Origin: CAYFXE01 sp964347035
GTDB lineage: Bacteria; Acidobacteriota; Aminicenantia; Aminicenantales; Aminicenantaceae
Assembly: GCA_964347035.1 (NCBI GenBank)
Contig: CAYFXE010000060.1
Coordinates: 1-13,449 of the forward strand
Direction of reading: 5' to 3'
DNA: 13,449 bases
Of this stretch, positions 1-7,538 are shown piece by piece. The notes below the pieces were generated by a model. That model was not told where the DNA came from, made no database searches, and saw only the letters and a list, made by a program, of their open reading frames with translations. A program made the translations under genes and the position numbers. How positions within the stretch are numbered: the first letter of the stretch is position 1; each line of letters opens with the position of its first letter.

Positions 1-54
1 AATTACGAAGGCTGGGTAGGTTGGGTCGGGGCCTTCAATGGTCGCTTCATCCAT
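1..54 (-). CDS. Possible 5' end of an unidentified gene, cut by the window edge
   Basis: An ATG at 54-52 on the minus strand opens a frame that stays open to the window edge (18 codons, beginning MDEATIEGPDPTYPAFVI). A purine-rich AGAGGAAAGG lies about nine bases upstream and could serve as ribosome binding site. The piece is too short to assign a family. It does not look like the hydrophobic start of an ABC permease, which would be the expected neighbour of the preceding solute-binding protein. A second ATG four bases downstream, in another frame, closes after 15 codons, so the first ATG is preferred. It lies in the same orientation as the long upstream cluster and about 120 bases after the binding-protein stop. 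Confidence 0.35.
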   Translation of the reverse strand, partial: MDEATIEGPDPTYPAFVI

Positions 55-175
55 CTCCAAAAACCTTTCCTCTCATGGAAAAAAAGATGCTTCTTTATCT
101 ATACCATATAATATGACTCATCCATAGCCTTGGTTGAGCATGACAAAGGTCAAAGCCTCTCGACATTAAATTATT

Positions 176-1768
176 TCAGGAAGTGCTGGGCTTGATGCTG
201 AGGAAGTTATCGATATTGAATATTCCGTACAACGGACTGGAGATCCAGCCTGTATATCTTTTATTATAAGGGGTAACAATTCGGGTCCAGCCAAGCGGAA
301 TAGCGGGCAGGTTTTGGGCATAATAATCCTGGACTCTATGGGCGTATTTTTTAAGCTCTTCCTCGTCGGTTGCAGCCAGAATGCTGTCGCAGAGCTCCAA
401 AAACTCAGGGTCATTTACCGTGTGAAGCACTCCCTCCCCTGTCCGCCGTCTGTCGAAGTAACCGGTCGCCCAATTGGCATGCATCAGCATCCCCCAGGGA
501 GTGGTCCGAGAGACCACGAGGTCATAATGATACTTATCTTTCTGGCTTATCCAGGTATTTTCATCCACGACTTTTAAACTAGCATCCAGGCCGACAGCTA
601 TGAGGTAGTCCTTGATAAGCTCTGAAATTCGCACATACAGAGGGCTGATCAAGATGGAGAGTTTTATGTCCTGTCCATTATGATCTTCCCGAATTCCATC
701 GGCGTCTGTATCCATGTATCCTGATTCTCTGAATATCTTTTTTGCCTTATCGAGGTTGTATTCGAGTTTCTGGGTGTCTTTGTAACCGGTTATGCCTCTC
801 GGGATGAATCCCATATTAGGCACCTCACCGTATCCGAGAGCATCGAGCTTAATGATCTCGTCATAGTCAATGGCATAGGAGAGAGCCTTCCTGAAATTTT
901 TATCCGACAGGGGTGTCTTGTTGAGGTTGAATCCCAGGAATTTCAATCCCATGTTTAGCTCTTCGAGAAAATCAAATTCCCCCACAGCCTTGAGCCTTCC
1001 GATGTTGGCATATGGATAAGAGGAGGCATACCGGTAAAAAGTGTCGACTTCGCCCTTTTCCAAGGCTAGGGAGAGAATATCCATGTTGTTGTAGAAGTGA
1101 ACTTCGATGCCTTCGATATACGGCGTCTGGCCTTTCCAGTAGGGATTCTTCTTGAATGATATCCTGGCAGCGTTGATATCGATGCTCTCGATCGCGAATG
1201 GGCCGCATCCGACATTCTCTCCCGTGTTTGTATAAGCCAAGGGATTTTCGATGGTCTCCCAGATGTGCTTGGGAAACAGGCTGTAGGAGGCAAAATCGTA
1301 ATCGAGTCTGGTGTAGGGTCGGTTGAATCGGAGCTCCAAGGCGTTATCCTTCGAGACAGAGACTTCAATAAGAGCCTGCTCGAGCCATGCTGCAAACGGA
1401 ACCTCTCTAGCGTACAATTCGACGGAAAATTTCGCATCCAGGGCAGTGACCTTTTTTCCGTCGCTCCAGAAGAGATGATCATCCAGAACGAATGTCCAGG
1501 TGGTCCTGTCATCGGAAATATCGAACTTTTTAACAAGAAGGCCTTCCGCCTGACCTTCCCTGTTTATCTTCATTAACGGTGGATTGGAAACTTGGGCAAA
1601 CAGGTTGACAAAATAATCGCTCAGAATATTCGCCGACTTTAATCCATGCTTGAGCGTTCCGATTCTGAGGATTTTTCCTGGAGTCATCTCAGAGTCTTGG
1701 GTTCGACAGGTGAAAGCAAAAACGATAGATATAATTAGGAGTAAGACAAGAACGGTTCCTTTTGGCAT
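176..1768 (-). CDS. ABC transporter substrate-binding protein, family 5 (peptide/nickel type)
   Basis: The 530-residue product matches extracellular solute-binding protein family 5, which delivers oligopeptides, nickel or other solutes to an ABC importer outside the inner membrane. Family features are the early block FVNLFAQVSNPPLMKINREG, then DDRTTWTFVLDDHLFWSDGK, the YTNTGENVGCGPFAIES segment, KNPYWKG, and the later LNKTPLSDKNFRKALSYAID stretch. The chosen ATG (1768) begins a hydrophobic leader, MPKGTVLVLLLIISIVFAFTC. The Cys suggests a lipoprotein, but AFTC is not a canonical lipobox. The frame runs another 30 codons upstream, into the 3' end of the preceding peptidase gene; that extension lacks signal-peptide character and is probably untranslated. 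No clear Shine-Dalgarno precedes the chosen ATG, so coupling to the upstream gene 40 bases away is possible. Length is normal for the family. No permease or ATPase gene lies in the window, so the substrate is unknown. A peptide would suit the adjacent peptidase, but that is inference. Confidence 0.88.
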   Translation of the reverse strand: MPKGTVLVLLLIISIVFAFTCRTQDSEMTPGKILRIGTLKHGLKSANILSDYFVNLFAQVSNPPLMKINREGQAEGLLVKKFDISDDRTTWTFVLDDHLFWSDGKKVTALDAKFSVELYAREVPFAAWLEQALIEVSVSKDNALELRFNRPYTRLDYDFASYSLFPKHIWETIENPLAYTNTGENVGCGPFAIESIDINAARISFKKNPYWKGQTPYIEGIEVHFYNNMDILSLALEKGEVDTFYRYASSYPYANIGRLKAVGEFDFLEELNMGLKFLGFNLNKTPLSDKNFRKALSYAIDYDEIIKLDALGYGEVPNMGFIPRGITGYKDTQKLEYNLDKAKKIFRESGYMDTDADGIREDHNGQDIKLSILISPLYVRISELIKDYLIAVGLDASLKVVDENTWISQKDKYHYDLVVSRTTPWGMLMHANWATGYFDRRRTGEGVLHTVNDPEFLELCDSILAATDEEELKKYAHRVQDYYAQNLPAIPLGWTRIVTPYNKRYTGWISSPLYGIFNIDNFLSIKPSTS

Positions 1769-1808
1769 AGGCTGAATTAATATATTAACCGAACAGTATA
1801 TCTTTAGG

Positions 1809-3204
1809 CTAAGCCATGATGTCTTCGATTTCGTCAATGGTCTTCGGGATGGGCTCACCCAGCACCCTCCGCCCGTCTCTGGTCACCAGGACATTGTCCT
1901 CAATCCGGATGCCTCCGAAATCGCGATACTGATTCACCATCCTGTAGTTGACAAACGGACGATGCTTCTTTTCAGCAATCCATTTATCGATGAGCGCAGG
2001 GATAAAGTAAATTCCTGGCTCCACAGTCATCACAAACCCAGGATGGAGTTCTCTCGCAAACCGGAGATAGNNNNNNNNNNGCCAATCCAAACTGCTTGCT
2101 CCTTTTAGTCCTCTTGTCGTAGCCGACAAAATCCTCGCCAAGATCTTCCATGTCATGCACATCCAATCCCAGCATGTGTCCCAGACCGTGAGGGAAGAAA
2201 AGAGCATGAGCCCCGGCCTTAACAGCCTCTGTAACATCCTCTTTCATCAATCCCAGATCTTTTAAACAAGAGACGATGGTTTTGGCGGCCCTGACGTGAA
2301 CATTCCTGAACCGAACTCCCGGTTTCATCATCCGGATAGCTTCTAACTGAGTTTTGAGAACAATTTCGTAGATTTCCTTTTGTTTCTGTGTGAATTTCCC
2401 GGTCACCGGGAAAGTTCTGGTGACATCGGAAGCATAATGCATCTCGGATTCTGCACCGGAATCATTGACGATGAGGCGGCCTTTCTTAAGGATATTCCCG
2501 TGATAATGATTATGGAGGGTCTGACCGTTAATGGTAAAGATGGTCGGAAAGGCCAGGCTGCAGCCCGCAGAGGCAACAATTCCCTCCATTTTACCCACGA
2601 TATCCTTCTCATACAGTCCTGGCCGGGACAGCCTCATCGCGGTGGTGTGCATCTCGTAGGTAATCTGCCGTGCTTTTTCTATCTCTTCGACCTCTTCTCG
2701 GATCTTGATGGCTCTCTGCTTGACCACTGCCTTGATCAGGTCGATTGAGGCGTATTCTTTGGCCAGCTTAGGATCAATACCCAGCAACTCCTGTATCTTC
2801 ATGGCCACTTCTGGTCTGTATGGGGGCAGATAATGAACCTTCCTCCCCTGTCTAACAGCATCTTTCAACGTCTTTGCCAAGTCGGCTGAAGGAACCGTCA
2901 TCCTGATGCCAGCCTGGCTCGCCCTTCTTTTTAATGTCGGCAGATCTCCCATCCAGATAATATCCTCAATTGTCACATCATCACCAAAGATGATTTCTTT
3001 GTCCTCATCCACATCGATCAACCCGGCCAGGCTGGGTGTGTCTAAGCCGAAAAAATAGAGGAATGAACTGTCCTGACGGAAATGATAGGGATTGGCGGGG
3101 AAGTTCATCGGAGACTCCTCGTTTCCGAGGAAGAGGATGACACCGGACTTCATCTGTCGTTTAAGGCGGTGTCTTCTTTTTGTATAAATTTTTGCATCAA
3201 ACAT
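1809..3204 (-). CDS. pepP: Xaa-Pro aminopeptidase (M24 metallopeptidase), interrupted by an assembly gap
   Basis: Cytosolic dinuclear-metal exopeptidase that removes an N-terminal residue preceding proline. Residues 1 to about 130 form the creatinase/aminopeptidase N-domain (RQDSSFLYFFGLDTPSLAGL is typical of the aminopeptidase P group). The rest is the pita-bread catalytic domain. All five metal ligands are present: Asp248 in NDSGAE, Asp260 in SDVTRTFP, His343 in PHGLGHMLGLDVHD, and, beyond the gap, Glu in TVEPGIYF and Glu in RIEDNV. The 10 Ns at 2071-2080 shift the frame, so the gene appears as two overlapping ORFs. Deleting the Ns restores one frame through FGLAYLRFARELHPG and gives 461 residues, normal for the family. 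The start at 3204 has a strong AAGGAG seven bases upstream. It is preceded by about 230 non-coding bases after porB, so it may have its own promoter or be expressed by read-through. Confidence 0.93.
2071..2080. other. Assembly gap (10 N) inside the aminopeptidase gene
   Basis: Ten Ns. On the minus strand the left contig ends GGATTGGC and the next begins CTATCTCC. Joining them directly reads G-L-A-Y-L in the conserved FGLAYLRFAREL segment, so the true missing length is probably zero, or otherwise a multiple of three. Confidence 0.97.
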
Positions 3205-3215
3205 TTTTTGACTCC

Positions 3216-3310
3216 TTATCTTAGTCTGCCCGATTGATAATCGGAATTTTTATTCATGGTTCATTTCCTAATTTGATATAGGGATTGATACCTGTTATAC
3301 ATAGTGTCAT
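3216..3310 (-). promoter_or_regulatory. Leader of the aminopeptidase gene with two overlapping tiny ORFs
   Basis: An 18-codon ORF (ATG at 3310, MTLCITGINPYIKLGNEP) follows GAGGAG at an 8-base spacing. Its TGA (3256-3254) overlaps the ATG (3257) of a 13-codon ORF (MNKNSDYQSGRLR) as ATGA. That second ORF ends with TAA (3218-3216), which merges directly into the TAAGGAG ribosome binding site of the aminopeptidase. A short perfect hairpin (CCGATT, three-base loop, AATCGG; 3230-3244) sits inside the second ORF. The arrangement would allow translational coupling. Whether it is real or chance is not shown by one sequence. Confidence 0.3.
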
Positions 3311-3435
3311 TCCTGTAGCTCCTCTCTTAAATCAACGAAATAATCACTTTAGCCGACCACGCGGACGATGAGATTCCGGTATTTTAGCAGAGTTTTCAGG
3401 CTCTCGCGGAGAAGATCAGCACTGGCAACACTGAT

Positions 3436-4362
3436 TTATAAGCTTGTCAGATTGTTGAGCTTATCCCAATACTCATCAACCTGCTTTTGAACCTCGGCCA
3501 CCACTCCGGCGTTCTCTTCTTTAAAGAGATGCCGAAACCTACCCTGTGTCTTGAGCCATTCCAAAACCGGCTTTTTCTCCTTTGGCTTGTAGTTGATTTT
3601 GTATTTGTCGTTTTCAACTTCGAACAGGGGCCAGATACACGTCTCGGCCGCGAGCTGAGCCAGCCTGACGCTCTGAGATTCATCACATTTCCATTCTGTC
3701 GGACAGGGGCAGAGGATATTCAAGAAAGCGGGCCCCTCTATCTCGAACGCCTTTTTGGCTTTGTTGTACAGATCCTGCCAGCGGTGTGGACTAGCTTGAG
3801 CAGCGTAGGGAATATTGTGAGCGGCCATAATCCTGGTAAGATCCTTTCGAGGCTGCAGCTTTCCGTAACTTTCTGTCCCGGCTGGAGATGTCGTCGCCGA
3901 GGCTCCCAGCGGTGTGGCCGAGGATCTCTGACCGCCAGTGTTGGCGTAGACATTGTTATCGTAGCAGACATAGACGATATCATGTCCCCTTTCCATAGCC
4001 CCAGAGAGCGCCTGGAGACCGATATCATATGTTCCTCCGTCTCCCCCAACACCCATGAATTTGATCTTTTTATCTTCTGGTATTTTTCCGTTCCGCTTAA
4101 GGGACTTATACATGGACTCAACCCCAGCGATCGTGGCCGCGGCGTTTTCGAAGGCACTGTGAACCCATGTCATGTTCCAGGATGTGCGAGGAAAAATGGA
4201 AGTACAGACCTCCAAACATCCGGTGGCGTTAGCGATGATGATGGGATCCTCTGTAGCTCTGAGTATGATTTTAAATATGAGGGGAATGCCACAGCCGACA
4301 CACATGCCATGGCCGGCCACCAATCTATCTTCCATCGAAGCCAAATCTTTTAGCTTTGCCAT
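3436..4362 (-). CDS. porB: 2-oxoacid (pyruvate):ferredoxin oxidoreductase, beta subunit
   Basis: TPP-binding catalytic subunit of the four-subunit oxidoreductase that converts pyruvate (or a related 2-oxoacid) and CoA to acyl-CoA and CO2 while reducing ferredoxin. The thiamine-diphosphate motif is clear: GDG at residues 107-109 followed by DNN at 135-137 (GDGGTYDIGLQALSGAMERG then CYDNNVYANTGGQRS). Cys21, Cys24 (CVGCG), Cys49 (NATGC) and a late cysteine in LCPCPTEW (Cys218 or Cys220) fit the ligands of the proximal [4Fe-4S] cluster seen in this family. The usual glycine after CPT is Glu here. The 308-residue length is normal. The gene starts 10 bases after porA and is the last of the porGDAB set. 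Substrate cannot be settled from sequence: pyruvate is likeliest, 2-oxoisovalerate is possible. Confidence 0.93.
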   Translation of the reverse strand: MAKLKDLASMEDRLVAGHGMCVGCGIPLIFKIILRATEDPIIIANATGCLEVCTSIFPRTSWNMTWVHSAFENAAATIAGVESMYKSLKRNGKIPEDKKIKFMGVGGDGGTYDIGLQALSGAMERGHDIVYVCYDNNVYANTGGQRSSATPLGASATTSPAGTESYGKLQPRKDLTRIMAAHNIPYAAQASPHRWQDLYNKAKKAFEIEGPAFLNILCPCPTEWKCDESQSVRLAQLAAETCIWPLFEVENDKYKINYKPKEKKPVLEWLKTQGRFRHLFKEENAGVVAEVQKQVDEYWDKLNNLTSL

Positions 4363-4372
4363 TGTCTCCTCC

Positions 4373-5662
4373 CTACTCTCTCAGGTTCAAGTAGCCATAG
4401 ATCTCATCTACCTTACCTGTCTCAGCAATTCTCTCCAGATTCTTGGCCACCTGCTTGAAATGCTCGACCATGATATCTCTTCCCCCCAAACCATAGATAT
4501 AATTGACAATCTTGGGCCGTTTATCGTAATCATACAGGGCAGATCGGATTTCAGTGAACAGGGGAGCTCCGAACGCCCCAGGGCTAGAACTGCGATCCAG
4601 AACAGCGACAGCCTTCATCTTTTTCAATTTGTCGGCAATTTTCTCATGGGGAAAAGGACGGAAAATTCTTGGTTTGAGAAGGCCGATTTTCTTGCCTTCT
4701 CTCCTGAGCTCATCCACCGCATCTTTGCATGTGCCTGCAGCTGAGCTCATGACAACAATGCATGTCTCAGCATCGTCCATCCTGTACTCTTCGAAGAATC
4801 CGTATTCACGACCGAATTTTTGTCCGAATTGCTTGCCGACGGTTTCGATCAGGTTCAGACGGGCGGTCTTGCTCCGTCCCTCGTCCTCGAGCGCACGGAT
4901 GAGTTTGGCCATGGGATCTTTGCTGGTAAGCGTAAGCNNNNNNNNNNCGGCTTCGATCACGGGAGGGGCATTCTCGATACCTTCCAACTGACTTCTTTTA
5001 TGCTCAAAATAATAATCTGTAAAATCTATGGGACCAACCGTCATCTTATTTTTTGTATCGAGCAGAGGATAAAGAGGCTCGTATTCTCCCACAAACTCCT
5101 TGACTTCATCGTCATCCCCTACCTGAACAACCTCCAGGGAGTGGCTGATGATGAATCCATCCAAGCCGACAAGCACCGGAGTTCGGACATCCAAGTGTTC
5201 GGCAATCCGGAAAGCCTGGATGAAATTATCATAGGCCTCCTGACAGTTTTCAGAATAAATCTGAATCCAACCAGAATCCCTGGCTCCCATGGTGTCGCTG
5301 TGATCGCCATGGATATTTATCGGAGCACTCAATGACCGGTTGGCAATTCCGGCAACGATCGGAAGCCTCAAGCCGGCGGCGATGTAGAGCATCTCCCACA
5401 TCAAGGCCAAGCCTTGAGAAGCCGTGGCGGTCATCACCCTTCCCCCGGCTGAAGCAGCCCCGATACACAAACTCATCGCACTGTGCTCACTCTCGGGACA
5501 AACAAACTCGCCCGTTATTAAACCATCTGCCTTAAACTGAGCGATAGCCTCAACGATGGCTGTGGACGGAGTGATCGGATAGGCCGCAATCACATCAGGA
5601 TCAACCTGCCGTGCTGCCTCGGCTATGGACTGATTTCCGTTTAGTGTTTTTAGTATGCTCAT
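4373..5662 (-). CDS. porA: 2-oxoacid (pyruvate):ferredoxin oxidoreductase, alpha subunit, with assembly gap
   Basis: Alpha subunit (429 residues including four ambiguous ones) of the Por complex. The N-terminal PFOR domain I carries YPITPST (residues 29-35), the PESEHSAMSLCIGAASAGGR block, TATASQGLALMWEMLYIAAG and GDHSDTMGARDSGWIQIYSE. The C-terminal domain II has EYRMDDAETCIVVMSSAAGT, GLLKPRIFRPFPHEKI, VLDRSSSPGAFGAPLFTEIR and YIYGLGGRD. The start overlaps the porD stop by four bases (ATGA). The 10 Ns at 4938-4947 fall at about residues 239-242. The frame happens to stay open across exactly ten bases, so the real gap should be 1 mod 3 long. The protein is roughly 35 residues longer than the archetypal 390-395-residue PorA. 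The extra residues lie just after the gap, between VIEA and the GKQFGQKFGREYG segment, so this part should be treated with caution. Confidence 0.92.
   Translation of the reverse strand: MSILKTLNGNQSIAEAARQVDPDVIAAYPITPSTAIVEAIAQFKADGLITGEFVCPESEHSAMSLCIGAASAGGRVMTATASQGLALMWEMLYIAAGLRLPIVAGIANRSLSAPINIHGDHSDTMGARDSGWIQIYSENCQEAYDNFIQAFRIAEHLDVRTPVLVGLDGFIISHSLEVVQVGDDDEVKEFVGEYEPLYPLLDTKNKMTVGPIDFTDYYFEHKRSQLEGIENAPPVIEAXXXXLTLTSKDPMAKLIRALEDEGRSKTARLNLIETVGKQFGQKFGREYGFFEEYRMDDAETCIVVMSSAAGTCKDAVDELRREGKKIGLLKPRIFRPFPHEKIADKLKKMKAVAVLDRSSSPGAFGAPLFTEIRSALYDYDKRPKIVNYIYGLGGRDIMVEHFKQVAKNLERIAETGKVDEIYGYLNLRE
4938..4947. other. Assembly gap (10 N) inside porA
   Basis: Ten Ns, the same placeholder length as the gap in the aminopeptidase gene, so probably a fixed scaffolding spacer and not a measured distance. 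Keeping the porA frame needs a true length of 1, 4, 7 or 10 bases and so on, or a contig-end error. Confidence 0.97.
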
Positions 5663-5973
5663 CTCTCGCTCCTTTCGGCAAGCTTCACTTTCTCCTCAAC
5701 CATGACAATGGCTTTATCCTTCGAAGGACACTCCACCGAACAGATACCACAACCTGTGCAGTAATCATAATTAATGCTTTTGACTTCACCGTCTTCAACC
5801 CAGATAGCGAAATGGGGACAATACAGCCAGCAGAAAAAGCACTGGATGCAGTTTTCTTCGATAAATTGAGGTTTTTTTCCTGACCGCCAGGTTCCGGTTA
5901 AGTTCTTGACCGAATTCCCTGCAGCAAGATTGATGGTTCCGATCGTCAATTCCTTCCAATTTTCTTTTTTCAT
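5659..5973 (-). CDS. porD: 2-oxoacid (pyruvate):ferredoxin oxidoreductase, delta subunit (2[4Fe-4S] ferredoxin type)
   Basis: Small 104-residue electron-transfer subunit. Two complete [4Fe-4S] motifs are visible: Cys42, 45, 48 and 52 (CIQCFFCWLYCP) and Cys72, 75, 78 and 82 (CTGCGICSVECP). They should carry electrons from the TPP/proximal-cluster site of PorB to external ferredoxin. The N-terminal extension of about 40 residues before the first cluster, with NLTGTWRSGKKPQF, is typical of PorD and sets it apart from free ferredoxins. The ATG overlaps the end of porG by four bases, and the stop overlaps the porA start by four bases, so translation of G, D and A is probably coupled and subunit ratios kept equal. 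Confidence 0.94.
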   Translation of the reverse strand: MKKENWKELTIGTINLAAGNSVKNLTGTWRSGKKPQFIEENCIQCFFCWLYCPHFAIWVEDGEVKSINYDYCTGCGICSVECPSKDKAIVMVEEKVKLAERSER

Positions 5974-6545
5974 CCTTCCTGAACCTCCTTCAAAGCCCTG
6001 TCGATCGTCCTAATGTTTTTCTCAACAACTTCACTCCTCAACTTCTTGCTCAAAGAGATCTTGATTTTCTTCTTGAATTCATCAAGATCCATGAGGTTGG
6101 TGATTTTGATAAGAGCTGCCACCATCGGGACATTCGGGATGGCCCTTCCTAATTCATCTCGGGCAATGCTGTAGGCATCTAAAATATAGATTTTCCTCTT
6201 TCCCAGGGCCAATTTTTCCCGGATGAGAGATATGTCAAAAGTGGTATTCATCAGAAAAAAAGCATCCTCCTTAGCCCCGCTGCTTATGTCCACCATGCCT
6301 AAAAGCGACGGGTCGGTGACGACGACGATATCTGGATAATAAACTTGACTATGAGTTCGGATAGGTTTTTTGCTGATACGGTTAAAAGCGAGAATCGGGG
6401 CTCCGCGCTTTTCGGCTCCGAACTCAGGAAAGGCTTGGACATAAATGTTTTTTTCTGCAGAGAGCACATCGGCCATGGTGGCAGCAGCTGTAACAACTCC
6501 CTGACCTGCCCGGCCGTGCCAGCGTATTTCAATCGTCTCTTTCAT
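5970..6545 (-). CDS. porG: 2-oxoacid (pyruvate):ferredoxin oxidoreductase, gamma subunit
   Basis: A 191-residue protein of the PFOR gamma/catalytic-domain family. The hallmark N-terminus, IRWHGRAGQGVVTAAATMAD (residues 7-26), is followed by the FPEFGAEKRGAPILAFNRIS block and PDIVVVTDPSLL. A central NVPMVAALIK segment is also family-typical. The subunit helps bind CoA in the complex. It is the first gene of porGDAB, in the same order as in Thermotoga and archaeal pyruvate synthases. The start at 6545 has a near-perfect AAGGAGG four bases upstream. Fifty-three non-coding bases separate it from recR on the same strand, with no obvious terminator between them, so transcription from the dnaX promoter could continue into por. 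Confidence 0.94.
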   Translation of the reverse strand: MKETIEIRWHGRAGQGVVTAAATMADVLSAEKNIYVQAFPEFGAEKRGAPILAFNRISKKPIRTHSQVYYPDIVVVTDPSLLGMVDISSGAKEDAFFLMNTTFDISLIREKLALGKRKIYILDAYSIARDELGRAIPNVPMVAALIKITNLMDLDEFKKKIKISLSKKLRSEVVEKNIRTIDRALKEVQEG

Positions 6546-6598
6546 GAAGCCTCCTTATTTATAGCGATGACTCATGGGTATGATTGTTTCTTCCAGGA

Positions 6599-7204
6599 TC
6601 ATCCCGCAAAATCGGTTCTCCCTTCCAGGGCTTTTTTTATGGTGACCTGGTCAGCGTAATCCATCTCAGAACCTACCGGTAATCCCATGGCCAGTCGTGT
6701 GAGCTTGAGCGGAAATTCCTTCAAGATTTTTGCAAGATAGATGGCTGTCGCTTCTCCTTCCACCGTAGGATTAGTAGCGATGATGATTTCTTTAAACTTT
6801 CCTTTTCTGACCCTCTTGATCAATACATCGATCTTAAGCTCCTCGGGTCCACGCCCTTTTAAAGGAGAGAGAGTTCCCAACAAAACATGATACCTCCCCT
6901 TGTAGATTCCCGTTTTTTCTATCGAAGAAATATTGAAAGGCTCCTCAACAATGCACAGAGTCTCATCATCACGGTCGGCATCCGCACAAAAAGGGCAAGG
7001 ATCGACACTCGTCAAGCTGTTACAGACAGAACAGTAGAATGTTTTACTTTTCGCGTCTCTTATGGCATCGGCCAAGGCATCTGCTTCTTCTTGAGGAAGG
7101 CCTATCAGGTAAAAGGCGATTCTTTGAGCTGTTTTAGCCCCTATACTGGGGATTTTCTTGAGCTCATCGATCAAGCGGTCAAGAGGATGTTTCTCGTCGA
7201 TCAT
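6599..7204 (-). CDS. recR: Recombination mediator protein RecR
   Basis: RecR acts with RecO (and RecF) to load RecA on single-stranded DNA at gaps during recombinational repair. The 201-residue product has the full family layout: N-terminal helix-hairpin-helix (PSIGAKTAQRIAFYLIG, about residues 19-35), a zinc-binding C4 finger with Cys58, 61, 70 and 73 (CSVC...CPFC), and a TOPRIM domain from about residue 82 (CIVEEPFNISSIEKTGIYKG, then ATNPTVEGEATAIYLAK). The conserved C-terminal GLPVGSEMDYADQVTIKKAL ends the fold. The start codon shares one base with the ybaB stop (TGATG), implying translational coupling. The dnaX-ybaB-recR order is very widely conserved in bacteria and supports all three assignments. 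Confidence 0.97.
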   Translation of the reverse strand: MIDEKHPLDRLIDELKKIPSIGAKTAQRIAFYLIGLPQEEADALADAIRDAKSKTFYCSVCNSLTSVDPCPFCADADRDDETLCIVEEPFNISSIEKTGIYKGRYHVLLGTLSPLKGRGPEELKIDVLIKRVRKGKFKEIIIATNPTVEGEATAIYLAKILKEFPLKLTRLAMGLPVGSEMDYADQVTIKKALEGRTDFAG

Positions 7205-7515
7205 CAGAAAAGTCCGGGAATCTTGAGACCCGGTGCCATGGCGCCCAACTTCTGAGAAAGCTGCTCATCCACCTTGGCGCCAGCATCATTAAAGGCAGCC
7301 AAGATGAGGTCCTGGAGCATCTCGACATCATCTCTATTCACGACCTCAGGATCAATCTGGATAGACAAAAGGCTTTTCGTGCCGTCTAAAGTCACGGTTA
7401 CCATTCCGCCTCCGCTCGAACCTTCAACTCTCATTTCGACTAATTCTTTCTGCATTTTCTCCTGCATTTCCTTAGCCGTTTTAAGCATCTTTTGAAAGTT
7501 TCCGACTCCTTTCAT
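7204..7515 (-). CDS. ybaB: YbaB/EbfC family nucleoid-associated protein
   Basis: A 103-residue member of the YbaB/EbfC family, small dimeric proteins that bind DNA and are found almost always between dnaX and recR. The sequence shows the family's N-terminal amphipathic helix rich in Met, Lys and Glu (MLKTAKEMQEKMQKELVEMR), the glycine-rich GSSGGGMVTVTLDG hinge and the IDPEVVNRDDVEMLQDLILA block. Its precise role is uncertain: it has been described as nucleoid-associated and linked to recombination repair through RecR. An AAGGAG lies nine bases upstream of the start, and 23 bases separate it from the dnaX stop. Confidence 0.95.
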   Translation of the reverse strand: MKGVGNFQKMLKTAKEMQEKMQKELVEMRVEGSSGGGMVTVTLDGTKSLLSIQIDPEVVNRDDVEMLQDLILAAFNDAGAKVDEQLSQKLGAMAPGLKIPGLF

Positions 7516-7538
7516 CTTATGTTCTCCTTCACGTCAAT

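Noticed and set aside
83..96. Hairpin AAAGA...TCTTT followed by T residues on the minus strand, as a terminator after the binding-protein gene
   Set aside because: The stem is only five A/T-rich pairs, too weak to call a terminator.
1809..2237. Separate 142-codon ORF with conserved EPGIYF and RIEDNV motifs
   Set aside because: It is the C-terminal part of the aminopeptidase, split off only by the 10-N frame shift. Its N-terminal half is out-of-frame noise.
3306..3315. GTCATTCCTG, matching ten bases of the palindromic repeat at 11951-11970
   Set aside because: There is no second arm and the match is short. It could be a decayed half-element, but chance is as likely.
3487..4353. A 288-codon open frame on the plus strand opposite porB
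   Set aside because: It is an exact antisense shadow of a gene with clear catalytic motifs. The product has no recognisable domain and no ribosome binding site of note.
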